Positions 12,301 to 26,700 of a DNA stretch of 64,000 nt are shown here, piece after piece (within the stretch, counting starts at the first letter, position 1; the number at the start of each line of letters is the position of its first letter). The notes under the pieces were generated by a model, which was not told where the DNA came from, did not search any database, and worked only from the letters and a program-made list of their open reading frames with translations. The stretch is from Osedax frankpressi. Its lineage: Eukaryota > Annelida > Polychaeta > Sabellida > Siboglinidae. The stretch is from NCBI GenBank assembly GCA_964035775.1, contig OZ038314.1, positions 4,683,275 through 4,747,274 on the forward strand. The letters are read 5' to 3'. A program made the position numbers and the translations under genes.

Positions 12301-15300
12301 TTAACTTATAGTTATTTAAGATATAGTTATTTAAGTTTTAGTTATATAATTTATTGTTATTTAAGTTATTCTTATTTAAGTTATAGTTATTTAAGTTATA
12401 GTTATTTAAGTTATAGTTATTAAATTATAGTTATTTAAGTTATAGTTATTTAATTTATAGTTATTTAAGTTATAGTTAATTAAGTTATCGTTATTTAAGT
12501 TATAGTTATTTAAGTTATAGTTATTTAAGTTATAGTTATTTAAGTTATAGTTATTTAAGTTATAGTTATTTAAGTTATAATTATTTAATTTATAGTTATT
12601 TAAGTTATAGTTAATTAAGTTATCGTTATTTAAGTTATAGTTATTTAAGTTATAGTTATTTAAGTTATAATTATTTAATTTATAGTTATTTAAGTTATAG
12701 TTATTAAATTATAGTTATTTAAGTTATAGTTATTTAATTTAAAGTTATTTAATTTATGGTTATTATATTATAGTCTTTTAAATTATAGTTATTTAAGATA
12801 TAGTTATTTAAGTTATAGTTATTAAATTATAGTTATTTAATTTATAGTTTTTTCATTTATGGTTATTATATTATAGTTATATAAATTATAGTTATTTAAG
12901 TTATAGTTATTTGAGATATAGTTATTTAATTTATATTTATTTAAGTTATAGTTATTTAAGTTATAGTTATTTAAGTTATAGTTATTTAAGTTATAGTTAT
13001 TTAAGTTATAGTTATTTAATTAATAGTTATTTAAGTTATAGTTATTTAAGTTATAGTTATTTAAGTTATAGTTATTTAATTTAGAGTTATTTAAGTTATA
13101 GTTATTTAAGTTATAGTTATTTAAGTTATAGTTATTTAAGTTATAGTTATTTAATTAATAGTAATTTAAGTTATAGTAATTTAAGTTTAGTTATTTAATT
13201 TATAGTTATTTAAGTTATAGTTAATTAAGTTATCGTTAGTTAAGTTATAGTTATTTAAGTTATAGTTATTAAATTATAGTTATTTAAGTTATAGTTATTT
13301 AATTTATAGTTTTTTCATTTATGGTTATTATATTATAGTTATATAAATTATAGTTATTTAAGTTATAGTTATTTAAGTTATAGTTATTTAAGTTATAGTT
13401 ATTTAATTTATAGTTTTTTAATTTATGGTTATTATATTATAGTTATTTAAATTATAGTTATTTAAGTTATAGTTATTTGAGATATAGTTATTTAATTTAT
13501 AGTTATTTAAGTTATAGTTATTTAATTTATTGTTATTTAAGTTATAGTTATTTAATTTATAGTTATTTAAGTTATAGCTAATTAAGTTATCGTTAGTTAA
13601 GTTATAGTTTTTTAAGTATTTGTTATTTAAGTTATTGTTATTTAAGTTATAGTTATTTAAGTTATAGTTATTTAATTTATAGTTTTTTCATTTATGGTTA
13701 TTATATTATAGTTATATAAATTATTGTTATTTAAGTTATAGTTATTTAAATTATATTTATTTAAGTTATAGTTATTTAAGTTATAGTTATTTAATTTATA
13801 GTTTTTTAATTTATGGTTATTATATTATAGTTATTTAAATTATAGTTATTTAAGTTATAGTTATTTGAGATATAGTTATTTAATTTATATTTATTTAAGT
13901 TATAGTTATTTAAGTTATAGTTATTTAAGTTATAGTTATTTAATTTATAGTTATTTAAGTTATAGTTAATTAAGTTATCGTTAGTTAAGTTATAGTTATT
14001 TAAGTTATTGTTATTTAAGTTATTGTTATTTAAGTTATAGTTATTTAATTAATAGTAATTTAAGTTATAGTAATTTAAGTTTAGTTATTTAATTTATAGT
14101 TATTTAAGTTATAGTTAATTAAGTTATCGTTAGTTAAGTTATAGTTATTTAAGTTATAGTTATTAAATTATAGTTATTTAAGTTATAGTTATTTAATTTA
14201 TAGTTTTTTCATTTATGGTTATTATAGTATAGTTATATAAATTATAGTTATTTAAGTTATAGTTATTTGAGATATAGTTATTTAATTTATATTTATTTAA
14301 GTTATAGTTATTTAAGTTATAGTTATTTAAGTTATAATTATTTAATTTATAGTTATTTAAGTTATAGTTAATTAAGTTATCGTTAGTTAAGTTATAGTTA
14401 TTTAAGTTATTGTTATTTAAGTTATTGTTATTTAAGTTATTGTTATTTAAGTTATAGTTATCTAAGTTATAGTTATTCAAGTTATAGTTATTTAAGTTAT
14501 AGTTATTTAAGTTATAGTTATTTAAGTTATGATTATTTAATTTATAGTTATTTAAGTTATAGTTAATTAAGTTATAGTTATTTAAGTTATAGTTATTAAA
14601 TTATAGTTATTTAAGTTATAGTTATTTAATTAATAGTTATTATATTATTATTATTTAAATTATAGTTATTTACTTATAGTTATTTAAGATAGAGTTATTT
14701 AAGTTTTAGTTATATAATGTATTGTTATTTAAGTTATTCTTATTTAAGTTATAGTTATTTAAGTTATAGTTATTTAAGTTATAGTTATTTAAGTTATAGT
14801 TATTTAAGTTATAGTTATTTAAGTTATAGTTATTTAATTAATAGTTATTTAAGTTATAGTTATTTAAGTTATAGTTATTTAAGTTATAGTTATTTAAGTT
14901 ATAGTTATTTAAGTTATAGTTATTTAATTTATAGTTATTTAATTTATAGTTATTTAAGTTATAGTTATTTAAGTTATAGTTATTTAAGTTATAGTTATTT
15001 AAGTTATAGTTATTTAATTAATAGTAATTTAAGTTATAGTAATTTAAGTTTAGTTATTTAATTTATAGTTATTTAAGTTATAGTTAATTAAGTTATCGTT
15101 AGTTAAGTTATAGTTATTTAAGTTATAGTTATTAAATTATAGTTATTTAAGTTATAGTTATTTAAGTTATAGTTATTTAATTTATAGTTATTTAAGTTAT
15201 AGTTAATTAAGTTATCGTTAGTTAAGTTATAGTTATTTAAGTTATAGTTATTTAAGTTCTAGTCATTTAAGTTATAGTTATTTAATATATACTTATTTAA

Positions 15301-17974
15301 TTTATAGTTATTTAAGTTATAGTTATTTAAGTTATAGTTATTTAAGTTATAGTTATTTAAATTATAGTTAATTAAGTTATAGTTATTTAAGATATAGTTA
15401 TTTAATTTATATTATTTAAGTTATAGCTATTTAATTTATAGTTATTTAAGTTATAGTTATTTAAGTTATATTTTTTAAGTTAAAGTCATTTAAGTTATAG
15501 TTATTTAAGTTATAGTTATTTAATTTATAGTTATTTAAGTTATAGTTATTTAAATTATAGTTATATAAGTTATAGTTATTTAATATATAGTTATTTAATT
15601 TATAGTTATAGCTATTTAAGTTATAGTTATTTAAGTTATAGTTATTTAAGTTATAATTATTTAATTTATAGTTATTTAAGTTATAGTTAATTAAGTTATA
15701 GTTATTTAAGTTATAGTTATTAAATTATAGTTATTTAAGTTATAGTTATTTAATTTATAGTTATTATATTATTATTATTTAAATTATAGTTATTTAACTT
15801 GTAGTTATTTAAGATAGAGTTATTTAAGTTTTAGTTATATAATTTATTGTTATTTAAGTTATTCTTATTTAAGTTATAGTTATTTAAGTTATAGTTATTT
15901 AAGTTATAGTTATTAAATTATAGTTATTTAAGTTATAGTTATTTAAGTTATATTTTTTTAAGTTATAGTGATTACAGTTATAGCTATTTAAGCTATAGTT
16001 ATTTAAGTTATAGTTATTTAAGTTATAGTTATTTAAGTTATAGTTATTTAATTTATAGTTATTTAATTTATAGTTATTTAAGTTATAGTTATTTAAGTTA
16101 TAGTTATTTAAGTTATAGTTATTTAAGTTATAGTTATTTAATTAATAGTAATTTAAGTTATAGTAATTTAAGTTTAGTTATTTAATTTATAGTTATTTAA
16201 GTTATAGTTAATTAAGTTATCGTTAGTTAAGTTATAGTTATTTAAGTTATAGTTATTAAATTATAGTTATTTAAGTTATAGTTATTTAAGTTATAGTTAT
16301 TTAATTTATAGTTATTTAAGTTATAGTTAATTAAGTTATCGTTAGTTAAGTTATAGTTATTTAAGTTATAGTTATTTAATTTATAGTTATTTAAGTTATA
16401 ATTATTTAAGTTATAGTTATTTAAGTTATAGTTATTTAATTTATATTTATTTAAGTTATATTTATTTAAGTTATAGTTATTTAAGTTATAGTTATTTAAG
16501 TTATAGTTATTTAATTTATAGTTTTTTAATTTATGGTTATTATATTATAGTTATTTAAATTATAGTTATTTAACGTATAGTTATTTAAGATAGAGTTATT
16601 TAAGTTTTAGTTATATACTTTATTGTTATTTAAGTTATTCTTATTTAAGTTATAGTTATTTAAGTTATAGTTATTTAAGAATAGTTATTAAATTATAGTT
16701 ATTTAAGTTATAGTTATTTAAGTTATATTTTATTAAGTTATAGTGATTACAGTTATAGATATTTAAGCTATAGTTATTTAAGTTATAGTTATTTAATGTA
16801 TAGTTATTTAATGTATAGTTATTTAAGTTATAGTTATATAAGTTATAGTTATTAAAGTTATAGCTATTTAATATATACTTATTTAATTTATAGTTATTTA
16901 AGTTATAGTTATTTAATTTATAGTTATTTAAGTTATAGTTATTTAAATTTTAGTTATATAAGTTATAATTATTGAATTTATAGTTATTTAATTTATAGTT
17001 ATTTAAGTTATAGTTATTTAAGTTATAGTTATTTAAGTTATAGTTATTTAAGTTATAATTATTTAAGTTATAGTTATTTAAGTTATAGTTATTTAAGTTA
17101 TAGTTATTTAAGTTATAGTTATTTAAGTTATAGTTATTTAAGTTATAGTTATTTAATTAATAGTAATTTAAGTTATAGTAATTTAAGTTATAGTTATTTA
17201 AGTTATAGTTATTTAAGTTATAGTTATTTAAATTTTAGTTATATAAGTTATAGTTATTGAATTTATAGTTATTTAATTTATAGTTATTTAAGTTATAGTT
17301 AATTAAGTTATCGTTATTTAAGTTATAGTTATTTAAGTTATAGTTATTTAAGTTATAGTTATTTAAGATATAGTTATTCAATTATAGTTATTTAAGTTAT
17401 AGTTATTTAATTTATGGTTATTATATTATAATTATTTAAATTATAGTTATTTAAGTTATAGTTATTTAAGTTATAATTATTTAAATTATAGTTATTTAAG
17501 TTATAGTTAATTAAGTTATCGTTATTTAAGTTATAGTTATTTAAGTTATAATTATTTAAGTCATAGTCATTTAAGTTATAGTTATTTAAGTTTTAGTTAA
17601 CTAAGTTATAGTTATTAAAGTTATAGTTATTTAATTTCAAATTATTTAATTTCTAATTATTATATTATAGTTATTTAATTTATGGTTATTATATTATATT
17701 TAATTAAATTATAGTTATTTAAGTTATAGTTATTTGAGATATAGTTATTTAATTTATAGTTATTTAAGTTATAGTTATTTAAGTTATATTTATTTAAGTT
17801 ATAGCTTTTTAAGTTATAGTTATTTAAGTTATAGTTATTTAAGTTATGATTATTTAATTTATAGTTATTTAAGTTATAGTTATTTAAGTTATAGTTAATT
17901 AAGTTATCGTTATTTAAGTTATAGTTATTTAAGTTATAGTTATTTAAGTTATAGTTATTTAATTTATAGTTATT
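9330..17974 (+). repeat. ~8.7 kb higher-order repeat, copy B
   Basis: Second R-P-Q-P block, collinear with 596-9,329 and about 90 bp shorter by the loss of roughly six monomers at separate places. One loss is at the TTAATGTATAGTTAT unit: three tandem copies near 2,150 but two near 10,870. The join with copy A near 9,330-9,346 lies at a TTGAGATATAGTTAT unit, consistent with exchange between two such units. At that join the ~255 bp preceding and following it look like a tandem duplicate (GAGAT at 9,091 and 9,346; 255 = 17 x 15). Confidence 0.85.
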
Positions 17975-20900
17975 TAAGTTATAGTTATTTAAATTATAGT
18001 TATTTAAGTTATAGTTATTTGAGATATAGTTATTTAATTTATAGTTATTTAAGTTATAGTTATTTAAGTTATAGTTATTTAAGTTATAGCTATTTAAGTT
18101 ATAGTTATTTAAGTTATGATTATTTAATTTATAGTTATTTAAGTTATAGTTAATTAAGTTATAGTTATTTAAGTTATAGTTATTTAATTAATAGTTATTA
18201 TATTATTATTATTTAAATTATAGTAATTTAACTTATAGTTATTTAAGATATAGTTATTTAAGTTTTAGTTATATAATTTATTGTTATTTAAGTTATTCTT
18301 ATTTAAGTTATAGTTATTTAAGTTATAGTTATTTAAGTTATAGTTATTAAATTATAGTTATTTAAGTTATAGTTATTTAATTTATAGTTATTTAAGTTAT
18401 AGTTAATTAAGTTATCGTTATTTAAGTTATAGTTATTTAAGTTATAGTTATTTAAGTTATAGTTATTTAAGTTATAGTTATTTAAGTTATAGTTATTTAA
18501 GTTATAATTATTTAATTTATAGTTATTTAAGTTATAGTTAATTAAGTTATCGTTATTTAAGTTATAGTTATTTAAGTTATAGTTATTTAAGTTATAATTA
18601 TTTAATTTATAGTTATTTAAGTTATAGTTATTAAATTATAGTTATTTAAGTTATAGTTATTTAATTTAAAGTTATTTAATTTATGGTTATTATATTATAG
18701 TCTTTTAAATTATAGTTATTTAAGATATAGTTATTTAAGTTATAGTTATTAAATTATAGTTATTTAATTTATAGTTTTTTCATTTATGGTTATTATATTA
18801 TAGTTATATAAATTATAGTTATTTAAGTTATAGTTATTTGAGATATAGTTATTTAATTTATATTTATTTAAGTTATAGTTATTTAAGTTATAGTTATTTA
18901 AGTTATAGTTATTTAAGTTATAGTTATTTAAGTTATAGTTATTTAATTAATAGTTATTTAAGTTATAGTTATTTAAGTTATAGTTATTTAAGTTATAGTT
19001 ATTTAATTTAGAGTTATTTAAGTTATAGTTATTTAAGTTATAGTTATTTAAGTTATAGTTATTTAAGTTATAGTTATTTAAGTTATAGTTATTTAAGTTA
19101 TAGTTATTTAATTAATAGTTATTTAAGTTATAGTTATTTAAGTTATAGTTATTTAAGTTATAGTTATTTAAGTTATAGTTATTTAAGTTATAGTTATTTA
19201 ATTTATAGTTATTTAATTTATAGTTATTTAAGTTATAGTTATTTAAGTTATAGTTATTTAATTAATAGTAATTTAAGTTATAGTAATTTAAGTTTAGTTA
19301 TTTAATTTATAGTTATTTAAGTTATAGTTAATTAAGTTATCGTTAGTTAAGTTATAGTTATTTAAGTTATAGTTATTAAATTATAGTTATTTAAGTTATA
19401 GTTATTTAATTTATAGTTTTTTCATTTATGGTTATTATATTATAGTTATATAAATTATAGTTATTTAAGTTATAGTTATTTAAGTTATAGTTATTTAAGT
19501 TATAGTTATTTAATTTATAGTTTTTTAATTTATGGTTATTATATTATAGTTATTTAAATTATAGTTATTTAAGTTATAGTTATTTGAGATATAGTTATTT
19601 AATTTATAGTTATTTAAGTTATAGTTATTTAATTTATTGTTATTTAAGTTATAGTTATTTAATTTATAGTTATTTAAGTTATAGCTAATTAAGTTATCGT
19701 TAGTTAAGTTATAGTTTTTTAAGTATTTGTTATTTAAGTTATTGTTATGTAAGTTATAGTTATTTAAGTTATAGTTATTTAATTTATAGTTTTTTCATTT
19801 ATGGTTATTATATTATAGTTATATAAATTATTGTTATTTAAGTTATAGTTATTTAAATTATATTTATTTAAGTTATAGTTATTTAAGTTATAGTTATTTA
19901 ATTTATAGTTTTTTAATTTATGGTTATTATATTATAGTTATTTAAATTATAGTTATTTAAGTTATAGTTATTTGAGATATAGTTATTTAATTTATATTTA
20001 TTTAAGTTATAGTTATTTAAGTTATAGTTATTTAAGTTATAGTTATTTAATTTATAGTTATTTAAGTTATAGTTAATTAAGTTATCGTTAGTTAAGTTAT
20101 AGTTATTTAAGTTATTGTTATTTAAGTTATTGTTATTTAAGTTATAGTTATTTAATTAATAGTAATTTAAGTTATAGTAATTTAAGTTTAGTTATTTAAT
20201 TTATAGTTATTTAAGTTATAGTTAATTAAGTTATCGTTAGTTAAGTTATAGTTATTTAAGTTATAGTTATTAAATTATAGTTATTTAAGTTATAGTTATT
20301 TAATTTATAGTTTTTTCATTTATGGTTATTATATTATAGTTATATAAATTATAGTTATTTAAGTTATAGTTATTTGAGATATAGTTATTTAATTTATATT
20401 TATTTAAGTTATAGTTATTTAAGTTATAGTTATTTAAGTTATAATTATTTAATTTATAGTTATTTAAGTTATAGTTAATTAAGTTATCGTTAGTTAAGTT
20501 ATAGTTATTTAAGTTATTATTATTTAAGTTATTGTTATTTAAGTTATTGTTATTTAAGTTATAGTTATCTAAGTTATAGTTATTCAAGTTATAGTTATTT
20601 AAGTTATAGTTATTTAAGTTATAGTTATTTAAGTTATGATTATTTAATTTATAGTTATTTAAGTTATAGTTAATTAAGTTATAGTTATTTAAGTTATAGT
20701 TATTAAATTATAGTTATTTAAGTTATAGTTATTTAATTTATAGTTTTTTCATTTATGGTTATTATATTATAGTTATATAAATTATAGTTATTTAAGTTAT
20801 AGTTATTTGAGATATAGTTATTTAATTTATATTTATTTAAGTTATAGTTATTTAAGTTATAGTTATTTAAGTTATAATTATTTAATTTATAGTTATTTAA

Positions 20901-21564
20901 GTTATAGTTAATTAAGTTATCGTTAGTTAAGTTATAGTTATTTAAGTTATTGTTATTTAAGTTATTGTTATTTAAGTTATTGTTATTTAAGTTATAGTTA
21001 TCTAAGTTATAGTTATTCAAGTTATAGTTATTTAAGTTATAGTTATTTAAGTTATAGTTATTTAAGTTATGATTATTTAATTTATAGTTATTTAAGTTAT
21101 AGTTAATTAAGTTATAGTTATTTAAGTTATAGTTATTAAATTATAGTTATTTAAGTTATAGTTATTTAATTAATAGTTATTATATTATTATTATTTAAAT
21201 TATAGTTATTTACTTATAGTTATTTAAGATAGAGTTATTTAAGTTTTAGTTATATAATGTATTGTTATTTAAGTTATTCTTATTTAAGTTATAGTTATTT
21301 AAGTTATAGTTATTTAAGTTATAGTTATTTAAGTTATAGTTATTTAAGTTATAGTTATTTAAGTTATAGTTATTTAATTAATAGTTATTTAAGTTATAGT
21401 TATTTAAGTTATAGTTATTTAAGTTATAGTTATTTAAGTTATAGTTATTTAAGTTATAGTTATTTAATTTATAGTTATTTAATTTATAGTTATTTAAGTT
21501 ATAGTTATTTAAGTTATAGTTATTTAAGTTATAGTTATTTAAGTTATAGTTATTTAAGTTATAG
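17974..21564 (+). repeat. Q-type segment, third copy, with insert
   Basis: Collinear with about 12,047-14,625. The offset is 5,927 bp at the left (TTTTTTC at 12,854 and 18,781) and 6,107 bp from 19,261 on (ATTAATAGTA at 13,154 and 19,261). The 180-bp increase is exactly 12 monomers, and the extra DNA is at about 19,070-19,260. That insert resembles the run with a single TTAATTAATAGTTAT unit found at 14,780-15,000. Further right the 433-bp duplication raises the offset to 6,540 bp. Confidence 0.75.
20268..21133 (+). repeat. 433-bp tandem duplication (two copies)
   Basis: Copy 1 is 20,268-20,700 and copy 2 is 20,701-21,133. The 14-bp unit starting TATTAAATTA occurs at 20,268, 20,701 and again at 21,134, so both spacings are exactly 433. 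433 = 29 x 15 - 2, matching the two 14-bp units in each copy (TAAATTATAGTTAT and TATATTATAGTTAT). The one difference I noted is TTATTAT versus TTATTGT at about 20,517. The homologous places near 5,460-5,890 and 14,160-14,590 have a single copy, so this duplication arose after the larger repeats were made. Confidence 0.88.
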
Positions 21565-23715
21565 TTATTTAATTAATAGTAATTTAAGTTATAGTAATTT
21601 AAGTTTAGTTATTTAATTTATAGTTATTTAAGTTATAGTTAATTAAGTTATCGTTAGTTAAGTTATAGTTATTTAAGTTATAGTTATTAAATTATAGTTA
21701 TTTAAGTTATAGTTATTTAAGTTATAGTTATTTAATTTATAGTTATTTAAGTTATAGTTAATTAAGTTATCGTTAGTTAAGTTATAGTTATTTAAGTTAT
21801 AGTTATTTAAGTTCTAGTCATTTAAGTTATAGTTATTTAATATATACTTATTTAATTTATAGTTATTTAAGTTATAGTTATTTAAGTTATAGTTATTTAA
21901 GTTATAGTTATTTAAATTATAGTTAATTAAGTTATAGTTATTTAAGATATAGTTATTTAATTTATATTATTTAAGTTATAGCTATTTAATTTATAGTTAT
22001 TTAAGTTATAGTTATTTAAGTTCTATTTTTTAAGTTAAAGTCATTTAAGTTATAGTTATTTAAGTTATAGTTATTTAATTTATAGTTATTTAAGTTATAG
22101 TTATTTAAATTATAGTTATATAAGTTATAGTTATTTAATATATAGTTATTTAATTTATAGTTATAGCTATTTAAGTTATAGTTATTTAAGTTATAGTTAT
22201 TTAAGTTATAATTATTTAATTTATAGTTATTTAAGTTATAGTTAATTAAGTTATAGTTATTTAAGTTATAGTTATTAAATTATAGTTATTTAAGTTATAG
22301 TTATTTAATTTATAGTTATTATATTATTATTATTTAAATTATAGTTATTTAACTTGTAGTTATTTAAGATAGAGTTATTTAAGTTTTAGTTATATAATTT
22401 ATTGTTATTTAAGTTATTCTTATTTAAGTTATAGTTATTTAAGTTATAGTTATTTAAGTTATAGTTATTAAATTATAGTTATTTAAGTTATAGTTATTTA
22501 AGTTATATTTTTTTAAGTTATAGTGATTACAGTTATAGCTATTTAAGCTATAGTTATTTAAGTTATAGTTATTTAAGTTATAGTTATTTAAGTTATAGTT
22601 ATTTAATTTATAGTTATTTAATTTATAGTTATTTAAGTTATAGTTATTTAAGTTATAGTTATTTAAGTTATAGTTATTTAAGTTATAGTTATTTAATTAA
22701 TAGTAATTTAAGTTATAGTAATTTAAGTTTAGTTATTTAATTTATAGTTATTTAAGTTATAGTTAATTAAGTTATCGTTAGTTAAGTTATAGTTATTTAA
22801 GTTATAGTTATTAAATTATAGTTATTTAAGTTATAGTTATTTAAGTTATAGTTATTTAATTTATAGTTATTTAAGTTATAGTTAATTAAGTTATCGTTAG
22901 TTAAGTTATAGTTATTTAAGTTATAGTTATTTAAGTTCTAGTCATTTAAGTTATAGTTATTTAATATATACTTATTTAATTTATAGTTATTTAAGTTATA
23001 GTTATTTAAGTTATAGTTATTTAAGTTATAGTTATTTAAATTATAGTTAATTAAGTTATAGTTATTTAAGATATAGTTATTTAATTTATATTATTTAAGT
23101 TATAGCTATTTAATTTATAGTTATTTAAGTTATAGTTATTTAAGTTATATTTTTTAAGTTAAAGTCATTTAAGTTATAGTTATTTAAGTTATAGTTATTT
23201 AATTTATAGTTATTTAAGTTATAGTTATTTAAATTATAGTTATTTAAGTTATAGTTATTTAATATATAGTTATTTAATTTATAGTTATAGCTATTTAAGT
23301 TATAGTTATTTAAGTTATAGTTATTTAAGTTATAATTATTTAATTTATAGTTATTTAAGTTATAGTTAATTAAGTTATAGTTATTTAAGTTATAGTTATT
23401 AAATTATAGTTATTTAAGTTATAGTTATTTAATTTATAGTTATTATATTATTATTATTTAAATTATAGTTATTTAACTTGTAGTTATTTAAGATAGAGTT
23501 ATTTAAGTTTTAGTTATATAATTTATTGTTATTTAAGTTATTCTTATTTAAGTTATAGTTATTTAAGTTATAGTTATTTAAGTTATAGTTATTAAATTAT
23601 AGTTATTTAAGTTATAGTTATTTAAGTTATATTTTTTTAAGTTATAGTGATTACAGTTATAGCTATTTAAGCTATAGTTATTTAAGTTATAGTTATTTAA
23701 GTTATAGTTATTTAA
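21565..23715 (+). repeat. 1,124-bp tandem duplication (two copies)
   Basis: Copy 1 is about 21,565-22,688 and copy 2 about 22,689-23,715. Three markers repeat at the same spacing of 1,124 bp: ATTAATAGTA (21,572 and 22,696), GTTCTAGTCA (21,811 and 22,935) and GTGATTACAG (22,523 and 23,647). The copies differ at a few single bases, for example TTCTATTTTT near 22,021 against TTATATTTTT in copy 2. The homologous region at 15,020-16,150 has only one copy. Confidence 0.85.
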
Positions 23716-26700
23716 GTTATATTTATTTAAGTTATAGTTATTTAATTTATAGTTATTTAAGTTATAGTTATTTAAGTTATAGTTATTTAAGTTATAATTA
23801 TTTAAATTATAGTTATTTAAGTTATAGTTAATTAAGTTATCGTTATTTAAGTTATAGTTATTTAAGTTATAGTTATTTAAGTTATAGTTATTTAAGATAT
23901 TGTTATTCAATTATAGTTATTTAAGTTATAGTTATTTAATTTATGGTTATTATATTATAATTATTTAAATTATAGTTATTTAAGTTATAGTTATTTAAGT
24001 TATAGTTATTTAAGTTATAATTATTTAAATTATAGTTATTTAAGTTATAGTTAATTAAGTTATCGTTATTTAAGTTATAGTTATTTAAGTTATAGTTATT
24101 TAAGTCATAGACATTTAAGTTATAGTTATTTAAGTTTTAGTTAAATAAGTTATAGTTATTAAAGTTATAGTTATTTAATTTCAAATTATTTAATTTCTAA
24201 TTATTATATTATAGTTATTTAATTTATGGTTATTATATTATATTTATTTAAATTATAGTTATTTAAGTTATTGTTATTTGAGATATATTTATTTAAGTTA
24301 TAGTTATTTAAGTTATAGTTATTTAAGTTATAGTTATTTAATTTATAGTTATTTAAGTTATAGTTAATTAAGTTATCGTTAGTTAAGTTATAGTTATTTA
24401 AGTTATTGTTATTTAAGTTATTGTTATTTAAGTTATAGTTATTTAATTAATAGTAATTTAAGTTATAGTAATTTAAGTTTAGTTATTTAATTTATAGTTA
24501 TTTAAGTTATAGTTAATTAAGTTATCGTTAGTTAAGTTATAGTTATTTAAGTTATAGTTATTAAATTATAGTTATTTAAGTTATAGTTATTTAATTTATA
24601 GTTTTTTCATTTATGGTTATTATATTATAGTTATATAAATTATAGTTATTTAAGTTATAGTTATTTGAGATATAGTTATTTAATTTATATTTATTTAAGT
24701 TATAGTTATTTAAGTTATAGTTATTTAAGTTATAGTTATTTAAGTTATAGTTATTTAATTTATAGTTATTTAAGTTATAGTTAATTAAGTTATCGTTAGT
24801 TAAGTTATAGTTATTTAAGTTATTGTTATTTAAGTTATTGTTATTTAAGTTATAGTTATCTAAGTTATAGTTATTTAAGTTATAGTTATTTAAGTTATAG
24901 TTATTTAAGTTATAGTTATTTAAGTTATGATTATTTAATTTATAGTTATTTAAGTTATAGTTAATTAAGTTATAGTTATTTAAGTTATAGTTATTAAATT
25001 ATAGTTATTTAAGTTATAGTTATTTAATTAATAGTTATTATATTATTATTATTTAAATTATAGTTATTTACTTATAGTTATTTAAGATACAGTTATTTAA
25101 GTTTTAGTTATATAATGTATTGTTATTTAAGTTATTCTTATTTAAGTTATAGTTATTTAAGTTATAGTTATTTAAGTTATAGTTATTTAAGTTATAGTTA
25201 TTTAAGTTATAGTTATTTAAGTTATAGTTATTTAATTAATAGTTATTTAAGTTATAGTTATTTAAGTTATAGTTATTTAAGTTATAGTTATTTAAGTTAT
25301 AGTTATTTAAGTTATAGTTATTTAATTTATAATTATTTAATTTATAGTTATTTAAGTTATAGTTATTTAAGTTATAGTTATTTAAGTTATAGTTATTTAA
25401 GTTATAGTTATTTAATTAATAGTAATTTAAGTTATAGTAATTTAAGTTTAGTTATTTAATTTATAGTTATTTAAGTTATAGTTAATTAAGTTATCGTTAG
25501 TTAAGTTATAGTTATTTAAGTTATAGTTATTAAATTATAGTTATTTAAGTTATAGTTATTTAAGTTATAGTTATTTAATTTATAGTTATTTAAGTTATAG
25601 TTAATTAAGTTATCGTTAGTTAAGTTATAGTTATTTAAGTTATAGTTATTTAAGTTCTAGTCATTTAAGTTATAGTTATTTAATATATACTTATTTAATT
25701 TATAGTTATTTAAGTTATAGTTATTTAAGTTATAGTTATTTAAGTTATAGTTATTTAAATTATAGTTAATTAAGTTATAGTTATTTAAGATATAGTTATT
25801 TAATTTATATTATTTAAGTTATAGCTATTTAATTTATAGTTATTTAAGTTATAGTTATTTAAGTTATATTTTTTAAGTTAAAGTCATTTAAGTTATAGTT
25901 ATTTAAGTTATAGTTATTTAATTTATAGTTATTTAAGTTATAGTTATTTAAATTATAGTTATTTAAGTTATAGTTATTTAATATATAGTTATTTAATTTA
26001 TAGTTATAGCTATTTAAGTTATAGTTATTTAAGTTATAGTTATTTAAGTTATAATTATTTAATTTATAGTTATTTAAGTTATAGTAAATTAAGTTATAGT
26101 TATTTAAGTTATAGTTATTAAATTATAGTTATTTAAGTTATAGTTATTTAATTTATAGTTATTATATTATTATTATTTAAATTATAGTTATTTAACTTGT
26201 AGTTATTTAAGATAGAGTTATTTAAGTTTTAGTTATATAATTTATTGTTATTTAAGTTATTCTTATTTAAGTTATAGTTATTTAAGTTATAGTTATTAAA
26301 TTATAGTTATTTAAGTTATAGTTATTTAAATTATATTTTTTTAAGTTATAGTGATTACAGTTATAGCTATTTAAGCTATAGTTATTTAAGTTATAGTTAT
26401 TTAAGTTATAGTTATTTAAGTTATAGTTATTTAAGTTATAGTTATTTAATTTATAGTTATTTAAGTTATAGTTATTTAAGTTATAGTTATTTAAGTTATA
26501 GTTATTTAAGTTATAATTATTTAAATTATAGTTATTTAAGTTATAGTTAATTAAGTTATCGTTATTTAAGTTATAGTTATTTAAGTTATAGTTATTTAAG
26601 TTATAATTATTTAAGATATAGTTATTCAATTATAGTTATTTAAGTTATAGTTATTTAATTTATGGTTATTATATTATAATTATTTAAATTATAGTTATTT

